From positions 1 through 39,439 of the forward strand of contig CAKPGD010000005.1 in the NCBI GenBank assembly GCA_934154515.1: a DNA stretch of 39,439 nt, given 5' to 3'. Positions within the stretch are counted from its first letter, which is position 1. Each line of letters starts with the position of its first letter. A model generated the notes under the pieces. The model made no database searches. It worked only from the letters and a program-made list of their open reading frames with translations, and was not told the origin of the DNA. The stretch comes from an uncultured Clostridia bacterium (lineage in GTDB: Bacteria > Bacillota > Clostridia > TANB77 > CAG-508). The position numbers and the translations under genes are program-made. Positions 7,388-12,802 of this stretch are shown piece by piece.

Positions 7388-7642
7388 CTCTAATTCTTTT
7401 TCAGTTCCTTTATATAACTCGTCCATTGAAATATTAAATACTTTAGCAAATGCTAATGCTTCATAATCTCTTACGATTCGTTTATTATATTCAATGAGAT
7501 ATATGTCAGAATGATATAAATTTAGTCCGTATAGATCAATTTTTTGACAAAGTTCTTCTTGAGTATAACCATATTGCAATCTATATTTTTTTATATTTGC
7601 ACCAATTACATTAGACTTATTATTTAATCTTTTGACCTTCAA
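7385..7642 (-). CDS. XRE-family HTH regulator, 85 aa
   Basis: The start is TTG at 7642. On the minus strand AAAGGATGGTG lies just upstream, and the only nearby ATG is out of frame and hits a stop. The HTH is clear: IGANIKKYRLQYGYTQEELC, SDIYLIEYNKRIVRDYEAL, then FNISMDELY. Residues RIVRDYEAL are close to RSVRDYEL of the first XRE protein, so these two are relatives. It diverges from the LysR gene at 7845, with the CACGA-N3-TCGTG repeat (7704-7718) between them, and may regulate itself, LysR and the 6822 gene. Confidence 0.8.
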   Translation of the reverse strand: MKVKRLNNKSNVIGANIKKYRLQYGYTQEELCQKIDLYGLNLYHSDIYLIEYNKRIVRDYEALAFAKVFNISMDELYKGTEKELE

Positions 7643-7703
7643 AATTTCACCATCCTTTCATAATATATTATTTTTAATTTTAATATAAAAAATTCGTATT
7701 CTT

Positions 7704-7718
7704 GCACGAATATCGTGC
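7704..7718. promoter_or_regulatory. GCACGA-N3-TCGTGC inverted repeat, copy 2
   Basis: Arms GCACGA (7704-7709) and TCGTGC (7713-7718) between the divergent XRE (7385) and LysR (7845) genes. Matches the site at 6794-6806. Confidence 0.6.
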
Positions 7719-7758
7719 GAAGTGAAATATATTCAAATAAAACTATAAAAATTAAAGG

Positions 7759-7775
7759 TGTCGAATTTTGTCGAC
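7759..7775 (+). promoter_or_regulatory. Tandem Spo0A boxes (0A boxes)
   Basis: TGTCGAA (7759-7765, exact 0A-box consensus) followed after 3 nt by TGTCGAC (7769-7775, one mismatch). Two head-to-tail 0A boxes with 10-bp periodicity are the known binding arrangement for a Spo0A dimer. They end 6 bp upstream of the -35 of the LysR gene. Binding is inferred from consensus. Confidence 0.65.
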
Positions 7776-7781
7776 TGGCAC

Positions 7782-7810
7782 TTGATAGAATTGACATAAT
7801 ATGTTATAAT
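7782..7810 (+). promoter_or_regulatory. Promoter of the LysR gene
   Basis: TTGATA (7782-7787), a 17-bp spacer and TATAAT (7805-7810). The 0A boxes immediately upstream suggest activation by a Spo0A-type protein. Confidence 0.7.
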
Positions 7811-7844
7811 AAAGTAAAGATAAATAAATAGTGAGGTATATATA

Positions 7845-8723
7845 ATGTCAAATATAAATCCATACTGGAATAAAATATTTTATAATGTTGCAATATCAAA
7901 AAGTTTCACAAAAGCAAGTGAAAAAATGGGACAAAAAAAATCAACAGTAAGTAGAAATATTGATTTGCTAGAGGAAGAATTAAATGTAACATTATTTTAT
8001 AGAGATAATAAGGGTGTGAGCTTGACAGCAGATGGAGAAAAGTATTTTGAATTTGTAGAAAAAGGCTTAGGTTATTTTGAGGCTGGAGAAAAATTAGTAA
8101 AATCTAATAATGACATAGAAACAGGCGAAATAATAATAGGATCATTATCACATATATCACATTTTTTCTTAATGGAGAAAGTAAAGAAAATAAAAAAAGA
8201 TTATCCTAATTTGAGAATTAAGATAAGAACAGGTGCGACAGGAAAAGATTTAATTCAATTACTAGAAAGCCATAAAATTGATTTTGCTTTAGATAGTACA
8301 ACAATGGCTATCAAGAACAAAGATATTCAAAGAGAAGAATTAAAAAAGATAGAAAATATTTTTATATCAAAAGCTCCGTTGGAGTTAAAGAATTTAAAAG
8401 AACTGGAAAATATGAAACTGGTACTTGGACTAGAAAATACAACTACAAGTCAAGAATTGACAGAGCTTATGAAAAAACATGAAGTAACAATTAAGCCAGA
8501 TTTAGAAATAGACATTACAGAATTAAAAATTGACGCAACTAAAATGGGCTTAGGCTTAGGTTATGTTATGAGGGACGCTGTAAAGAACGAGCTAGAAAGT
8601 AAAGAACTATATGAGGTAAAGCTACCTATTGAATTGCCAAAATCAACAGTTAATTTATTATATTTAAAAGGACAACTAACAAGCATTGATAAAAAATTTA
8701 TAAAAGACTATCTGAAGAAATAA
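7845..8723 (+). CDS. LysR-family transcriptional regulator, 292 aa
   Basis: Residues 8-65 are the winged HTH typical of LTTRs (FYNVAISKSFTKASEKMG, STVSRNIDLLEEELNVTLFY, then GVSLTADGEKYFE). Residues about 90-290 are the substrate-binding-like effector domain (ETGEIIIGSLSHISHFFLME). The length is normal for the family. GTGAGG precedes the ATG. LTTRs usually sense a small molecule and activate or repress nearby genes. The next gene downstream is the radical SAM protein at 8877, separated by a strong terminator. Its promoter carries tandem 0A boxes, so its expression is probably tied to Spo0A or to the element's own Spo0A-like protein. Confidence 0.9.
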   Translation: MSNINPYWNKIFYNVAISKSFTKASEKMGQKKSTVSRNIDLLEEELNVTLFYRDNKGVSLTADGEKYFEFVEKGLGYFEAGEKLVKSNNDIETGEIIIGSLSHISHFFLMEKVKKIKKDYPNLRIKIRTGATGKDLIQLLESHKIDFALDSTTMAIKNKDIQREELKKIENIFISKAPLELKNLKELENMKLVLGLENTTTSQELTELMKKHEVTIKPDLEIDITELKIDATKMGLGLGYVMRDAVKNELESKELYEVKLPIELPKSTVNLLYLKGQLTSIDKKFIKDYLKK

Positions 8724-8744
8724 TATAGAAATAATAATAGTAAA

Positions 8745-8788
8745 ACCACAAGTTTAGTAAAATACTTAACTTGTGGTACTTTTTTTTG
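8745..8788 (+). terminator. Terminator of the LysR gene
   Basis: Arms of 15 bp with one mismatch (ACCACAAGTTTAGTA and its near-complement) around a 3-nt loop, followed by eight T. Confidence 0.9.
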
Positions 8789-8876
8789 AACATGAGTTGC
8801 GAAAATAGGGAATATACAAATATTGGAATTGCATATATAATGTTAATATAAAATTTCAATAGAAAGAGGAGTTATA

Positions 8877-10073
8877 ATGGTAAGTGATAGAGAAGTCTGT
8901 TTATTCCTAACTTTAAAGTGCAACCAAAATTGTAGATATTGTCATAGATTTTTAGGAATAGATGAAGTTAGTTTTGAAGATAACAAAAGAATAATAAACA
9001 AAATAGCTGAAGATGGAATAAAAAACATGACTTTTACAGGTGGAGAGCCTTTATTGTACCCTAATATTATAGAACTTGTAAAACTTGCTAAAGAAAAAGG
9101 TTTAAAGGTTAAGCTAATAACAAATGGCAGTGTATTAGCTAACAATCCAAAAATGAGAGAAATATATAATTATTTAGATAGTATAACATTTTCTATTGAT
9201 TCTTGCGATAATGAGATAAATGAAAAACTTGGTAGATCATATAAGCATGCTGAAAATATAAAAACTGTGTTAGAGAGCTTAAAGGGAAAAGAATTAAATG
9301 TTAATATAAATACAGTAGTTAGTAGAGTTAATATTGAAAAATTAGAAGAACTCGGACAATTTTTAAGAGAATATAAAATAAATGCTTGGAGAATTTTTAA
9401 ATTTATTCCACTTAGAGAAACAGCAAAGATAAATGAAAAAGAATTTGAAATTTCAAAAGCTGAATTTAGAATAAACAAAACCTTATTCACTAGCTTCCCC
9501 AATATAAGCAAGGTAGAATATAGAGAAGAAAACGATATGGAAAGTAAATATGTTTTAATAATGCCAAATGGAAATGTAGTTGTAACAGAAAACAAAGAAG
9601 ATGTAACAATAGGAAATATATTAGAGAATAGTATAAGTGAACTTTTAAGAAATAGAAACATAGAAAAAACACAAAAGGCAGTTAGAAAAATTAAAACTCT
9701 TATTGCATATAATGATGAAATAATTAGAAATGAAATAGTAAGTGCTATTAAAAAACTAAGCTATGTAGAAGTTGTAGGAGTTGCCAAAAATGGAAATGAT
9801 ACTTATAATAAAATAGTTAAATTACAACCAGAGATGGTATTTTCAAGTTATAACTTGAGTGATATGACCGGATTAGATGTTATAAAGAAATCAAAGGCTC
9901 AACTGGATACAAAAATACCAGTGTTCAACTTTATTACTGACAATATAACAAGTGAAGAATTTGATCAGATAAATAATATTGCAGGAAATAAAATGAATGC
10001 TTTTATACCAGAATTGAATAAAGAACAAAGAATTGCAAGAGTATTAAAAGATTATAAAGAATTTACGGAATAA
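8877..10073 (+). CDS. Radical SAM enzyme fused to a degenerate receiver domain, 398 aa
   Basis: Residues 1-265 are a radical SAM domain: C15-x3-C19-x2-C22 (KCNQNCRYCHRF) for the 4Fe-4S cluster and GGEP (55-58) for SAM. The segment YLDSITFSIDS...GRSYKHAENI followed by NINTVVSR and INAWRIFKF resembles viperin-type enzymes, but I can only call it viperin-like with low certainty. GNILENSISELL closes the domain. Residues about 273-398 form a Spo0A-like receiver fold (VEVVGVAKNGNDTYNKIVKL) in which the acidic pair is Tyr-Asn, the phosphoacceptor position is serine (MVFSSYN) and the conserved lysine is missing, so it cannot be phosphorylated normally. SD AGAGGAG precedes the ATG. The terminator after it is shared with the convergent Spo0A-like gene. 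The substrate is unknown. Confidence 0.8.
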   Translation: MVSDREVCLFLTLKCNQNCRYCHRFLGIDEVSFEDNKRIINKIAEDGIKNMTFTGGEPLLYPNIIELVKLAKEKGLKVKLITNGSVLANNPKMREIYNYLDSITFSIDSCDNEINEKLGRSYKHAENIKTVLESLKGKELNVNINTVVSRVNIEKLEELGQFLREYKINAWRIFKFIPLRETAKINEKEFEISKAEFRINKTLFTSFPNISKVEYREENDMESKYVLIMPNGNVVVTENKEDVTIGNILENSISELLRNRNIEKTQKAVRKIKTLIAYNDEIIRNEIVSAIKKLSYVEVVGVAKNGNDTYNKIVKLQPEMVFSSYNLSDMTGLDVIKKSKAQLDTKIPVFNFITDNITSEEFDQINNIAGNKMNAFIPELNKEQRIARVLKDYKEFTE

Positions 10074-10124
10074 AATAAAAGGCAGGGAATGAGTTTAAAA
10101 AACTTATTTCTTGCCTTTTATTTT
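10073..10124. terminator. Bidirectional terminator overlapping both gene ends
   Basis: A long stem from AAAATAAAAGGCAGG to its complement ending in CTTGCCTTTTATTTT, between the convergent 8877 and 10104 genes, with A and T runs on both sides. Confidence 0.85.
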
Positions 10125-10826
10125 ATTTAGATAATTTACAAACATTAAAATAAATACTTTAGGAGAAAGTTTTGATAATTGTCCAAAAATTTCATGATAC
10201 AGTTTTGCCCCATCAATATTAGTTGATATGTTTATAGTATCTATTGAATGTCTGATTTTATTTTTAACTTCTTCAACAGTAAAATTATATTCTGGTGCTA
10301 CTTTACTATAAAGATTATCTAATGTATAAAAATATTCTGGATGGTAGTAGCATTTAAAAATTGCAGATATTAAACAACTTGCTCCTAAGCTATAAGGAAA
10401 TATTCCTAATTTTGATATAAGACTATTTATTTCTGATTTAGTTATGTCTGGTGTTTTATACTTTTTTGTCAAGTCGTTTATTGTTTCTTTAACTTTTTTA
10501 GTATCTGAAGAATAGTCAAATATTTTATAGATTATAGATGTATTGCTAAGTAGTTGTTTATCTTTAGGATCATTTACCGTTAATATTAAATTACATTTGT
10601 TATTTTCTTCTGGTAATGTAGATATTATATCAATTATATCTGTATAAACCATATCTGAAATGTTTGAATCCAATATTATAATATTAGGACTAATTGTTCT
10701 ACAAATATCTATTGTTTCTTTACCAGAGTTAGAAAAAATAATTTCATATTCATTACTATTTTTAAGAAATTGAAAATTTTTTAAGTCTGCTTGAATATCA
10801 TTATTTCCAATCAAGACTTTCGTCAT
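10104..10826 (-). CDS. Spo0A-like response regulator, 240 aa
   Basis: Residues 1-118 are a receiver domain: phosphoacceptor D53 (IIILDSN), T83 (LILTVND) and K101 (IIYKIFD) are present, but the usual acidic pair is Asn-Asn (GNND). Residues about 130-238 align with the Spo0A C-terminal DNA-binding domain: SLISKLGIFPYSLGASCLIS, DNLYSKVAPEYNFTVEEV and KNKIRHSIDTI, followed by a C-terminal helix in place of the FI-M segment. The length (240) is close to Spo0A (about 260). In the recognition helix the residues corresponding to the DNA-contacting Arg/Glu/Arg of Bacillus Spo0A are changed (T-V-E-E-V-K-N-K), so its target may differ from the host 0A box. SD GGAGGG precedes the ATG on the minus strand. 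Being in a mobile element, it is probably not the host's own Spo0A. Confidence 0.85.
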   Translation of the reverse strand: MTKVLIGNNDIQADLKNFQFLKNSNEYEIIFSNSGKETIDICRTISPNIIILDSNISDMVYTDIIDIISTLPEENNKCNLILTVNDPKDKQLLSNTSIIYKIFDYSSDTKKVKETINDLTKKYKTPDITKSEINSLISKLGIFPYSLGASCLISAIFKCYYHPEYFYTLDNLYSKVAPEYNFTVEEVKNKIRHSIDTINISTNIDGAKLYHEIFGQLSKLSPKVFILMFVNYLNKIKGKK

Positions 10827-10858
10827 AATTTTCCCTCCAAAAAAGCATTGTTTACATA

Positions 10859-10887
10859 ATTATAACATTTTTTTCCAAAAATTTCAA
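10859..10887 (-). promoter_or_regulatory. Promoter of the Spo0A-like gene
   Basis: On the minus strand TTGAAA (10887-10882), a 17-bp spacer and TATAAT (10864-10859). Confidence 0.7.
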
Positions 10888-10930
10888 TAATAATTAAAAA
10901 TAATAAGAGCGAAAGCAAAAATTTTATGCT

Positions 10931-10990
10931 AATTTTAGCCTTAAATTTTAAATATTAGCCCTTTTTTACGAGTATAAGCCCTTTTAAAGA
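10931..10990. repeat. Three direct repeats with exact 20-bp period
   Basis: Three consecutive 20-bp units, each with AGCC at positions 7-10 (10937, 10957, 10977) in the context TATTAGCCCTTTT. A period of two helical turns puts all copies on one DNA face, like iterons or a cooperative repressor array. Confidence 0.55.
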
Positions 10991-11026
10991 CAAAATTTAA
11001 AAATAGAAATATAATGCAAATAACTT

Positions 11027-11110
11027 AATCAAAGTCTAAAAGGAAATGTACTAAAGATTTTAGAAGTACAAAAGATAACCCCCTTTTAAATTTTATTTTA
11101 GACTTTGATT
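11027..11110 (+). other. Long inverted repeat in the sigma-gene leader
   Basis: AATCAAAGTCTAAAA (11027-11041) is perfectly complementary to TTTTAGACTTTGATT (11096-11110), enclosing a shorter GTACT/AGTAC hairpin. It is followed by a terminator-like hairpin, AACTCCTTTTAGAA (11129-11142) with TTCTAAGAGGAGTT (11158-11171), then TTT. Together they make a structured intergenic or leader region of about 150 nt. The rest of 10827-11224 holds no gene that I can see. Confidence 0.6.
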
Positions 11111-11224
11111 TATAGTTAGGAAATAATTAACTCCTTTTAGAAATTTGTTAAGCAAAATTCTAAGAGGAGTTTTGTGCGTAAATGTCAATTTGCAGTAAAA
11201 GTCTAAAAATGGGGAATTGTAGGA

Positions 11225-11278
11225 GTCCACCTCCTTTCGATTTGAAAAATTCAAGTCGAAAGGAGAAAAAAAGTGGAC
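11225..11278 (+). promoter_or_regulatory. Hairpin sequestering SD and start codon of the sigma-like gene
   Basis: CTCCTTTCGATTTGAA (11231-11246) pairs with TTCAAGTCGAAAGGAG (11250-11265), which contains the Shine-Dalgarno. GTCCAC (11225-11230) pairs with GTGGAC (11273-11278), which contains the GTG start codon. Translation should therefore be blocked unless the structure is opened. Confidence 0.75.
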
Positions 11279-11800
11279 AAAAACCCAAAAAGAAATAGAG
11301 ATAGATATAATCCGTATTATTTAAGTAGTGATAAAAAAAATAATGTTTATATTGTAACTATATCAAGTGAAGATATGAATAAAGATATAGAGGTAAATAT
11401 AACTAGAGAAGTCTTTGAAGTTATGGACGATTTAGAAAGAAATGAAGCAAGACTAATACAACAAGATAAAAGACATTTAACACCCAGTTTATATGCAATA
11501 GGAAATGATGAAGATGATTTAACACAAGAAGAAAAAATGGAAGTGGTATTTTATAAAAAAGGAAATAAAAAAAATAAGAGTTTAGAAGAAAAAGTCATTG
11601 AAAAAATAGAAAATGAAAAGTTAAGCAACGCATTAAGTTCATTATCTGATCTGCATAGACGAAGAATATTATTATATTTTAAACATAATTTATCATTTTC
11701 ACAAATAGCAGAAATAGAAGGTTGTTCAAAGATGGCTATAAAATACAGCATTGATAAGGCTTTAGAAGAATTACGAAAAAATTTTTTCAAAAAAAATTAA
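11273..11800 (+). CDS. Sigma-70 region-4-type protein, 175 aa
   Basis: The start is GTG at 11273, with GAAAGGAG at 11258-11265. The C-terminal residues about 115-172 form a sigma-70 region 4 helix-turn-helix (LSDLHRRRILLYFKHNLSFS, QIAEIEGCSKMAIKYSIDKA, LEELRK), which in sigma factors reads the -35 element. Region 2 is not apparent. The N-terminal 100 residues are charged and unassigned. Such proteins are common in clostridial conjugative elements and are thought to direct element promoters. The SD and start codon lie in a strong hairpin, so translation is probably controlled. A terminator follows at 11845. Confidence 0.8.
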   Translation: MDKNPKRNRDRYNPYYLSSDKKNNVYIVTISSEDMNKDIEVNITREVFEVMDDLERNEARLIQQDKRHLTPSLYAIGNDEDDLTQEEKMEVVFYKKGNKKNKSLEEKVIEKIENEKLSNALSSLSDLHRRRILLYFKHNLSFSQIAEIEGCSKMAIKYSIDKALEELRKNFFKKN

Positions 11801-11844
11801 AAAGTTTTGATTTTTGACTTTACGATTTACAATTTTCTGTACTT

Positions 11845-11878
11845 ACAAGTAGAGAGGGTTAATCTCTACTTGTTTTTC
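11845..11878 (+). terminator. Terminator of the sigma-like gene
   Basis: ACAAGTAGAGA (11845-11855) pairs perfectly with TCTCTACTTGT (11863-11873), followed by T-rich sequence. Confidence 0.85.
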
Positions 11879-11920
11879 TTTAAAACGAAATTTTAAGTAC
11901 ATTGAAAATTGAATAGTAAA

Positions 11921-12174
11921 GTTTGTTAGATACAGTCCCTATATTTTGGAGCTAGTTAAAGTAGCATTACTTTCTGAAGAAAGAATTGTTACTACTTCAA
12001 TATTAGTCAAGCTAACTAATAAGGCGAAGATATAAATATAGGTAAGAAACTTATACATAGTCATAGAACGAGCGTTAAAAGCGTCCCACGCAATGAGTGT
12101 ATGTCGGACAAAGTCGGACAGGAGGAAACAAAACCTACCAATGAAAGTGTTTTGCTAACACTTGTCTAACAAAT
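11921..12174 (+). ncRNA. Candidate multi-branched structured RNA
   Basis: No gene is visible between 11800 and 12285, yet nested complementarity is strong. GTTTGTTAGA (11921-11930) closes with TCTAACAAAT (12165-12174). Inside, CCTATATTT (11938-11946) pairs with AAATATAGG (12034-12042), enclosing TAGTTA/TAACTA (11953/12013), AAGTAG/CTACTT (11959/11992) and CTTTC/GAAAG (11970/11979). A second branch has ATACA...TGTAT with a GCGT/ACGC stem near 12054-12106, then GTCGGACA twice (12103, 12113), and AAGTGT/ACACTT near 12145-12163. The strand is chosen from neighbouring genes. I do not recognise the family. Confidence 0.5.
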
Positions 12175-12208
12175 TGTGGAAAAGTAAATATAAAAATTTA
12201 AATAATAG

Positions 12209-12276
12209 ACTCCGTATAATAGCATTGTAATATCAATATGTTCCAAATATTTACGGAGTTTTAACATATTGAAAGG
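12209..12276 (+). promoter_or_regulatory. Two mutually exclusive hairpins before the toxin operon
   Basis: ACTCCGTA (12209-12216) pairs with TACGGAGT (12252-12259), followed by TTTT, a weak terminator shape. CAATATGTT (12234-12242) pairs with AACATATTG (12263-12271) immediately before the SD AAAGG (12272-12276). The two stems interleave and cannot both form as simple hairpins, which is the layout of an attenuator or a pseudoknot. Confidence 0.5.
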
Positions 12277-12284
12277 AAATGAAA

Positions 12285-12500
12285 ATGATTATAAAAATAA
12301 TTTTAATAATTATGATAATAATTGCTGTTTTTATGTATCTAGTTATAGTAGGTGCAAGCAAATCTAAAACAAAAGAAGAAATACTAATGGAAGATCAAGA
12401 ACAAAGACAAGCACTAGAGAAATGGGGGAGAGAACATGATAGACAAAATAAGAAGAAAAGACATCTTTTTAGCAGATTTAGGAAGAACAGCAGGAAGTGA
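12285..12500 (+). CDS. Small membrane protein overlapping mazF, 71 aa
   Basis: The start is placed at the second of two close ATGs (12285) because AAAGG at 12272-12276 gives 8 nt spacing. The ATG at 12279 has only 2. Residues 1-22 are a hydrophobic transmembrane segment, and the rest is cytoplasmic and charged, ending very basic (KKKRHLFSRFRKNSRK). The last 65 nt overlap the start of mazF in another frame, indicating translational coupling. It does not look like a MazE-type antitoxin, but its position before mazF leaves open a role in controlling the toxin. Confidence 0.6.
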   Translation: MIIKIILIIMIIIAVFMYLVIVGASKSKTKEEILMEDQEQRQALEKWGREHDRQNKKKRHLFSRFRKNSRK

Positions 12501-12786
12501 AGAAAAGGGTGTAAGACCTGTTTTAATTGTTCAAAACGATTTAGGTAATAAATATAGTCCAACAACAATTGTAATTCCATTTACTAGAAGAATAGAAAAA
12601 AATCACAAGATACCAACACATATACAAATAGAACCATTTGGGAAAATGCTATATAAAGCAACTTTGTTAGCTGAACAAATAAAAGTCATAGATAAGAGAA
12701 GATTAAAACATTATATGGAACAGCTACCAGACGAGTATATGAAAGAAATTGACTATGCAATGGGAGTTGCAATAGGAATAAAATAA
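12436..12786 (+). CDS. mazF: MazF/PemK-family endoribonuclease toxin
   Basis: The family cleaves mRNA at short sequence motifs. Typical elements are visible: KDIFLADLG at the first strand, GVRPVLIVQND with the conserved Arg-Pro-Val, TIVIPFTRR with the conserved Thr, PTHIQIEP, and LLAEQIKVIDKRRL near the C-terminus. At 116 aa it has the normal family length. The start ATG at 12436 has GGGGGAG at 12424-12430 and lies inside the preceding small membrane-protein gene. No recognisable antitoxin (AbrB, RHH or HTH type) is adjacent. It probably belongs to the element's maintenance functions, and the active-site residues look intact. Confidence 0.9.
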   Translation: MIDKIRRKDIFLADLGRTAGSEEKGVRPVLIVQNDLGNKYSPTTIVIPFTRRIEKNHKIPTHIQIEPFGKMLYKATLLAEQIKVIDKRRLKHYMEQLPDEYMKEIDYAMGVAIGIK

Positions 12787-12802
12787 GAAAGAGGAAAATA
12801 CT

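Noticed and set aside
12103..12120. Second tandem 0A-box pair (TGTCGGA, AGTCGGA at 10-bp period)
   Set aside because: Both copies mismatch the central A of the consensus and lie inside the candidate structured RNA, where the direct repeat has another explanation.
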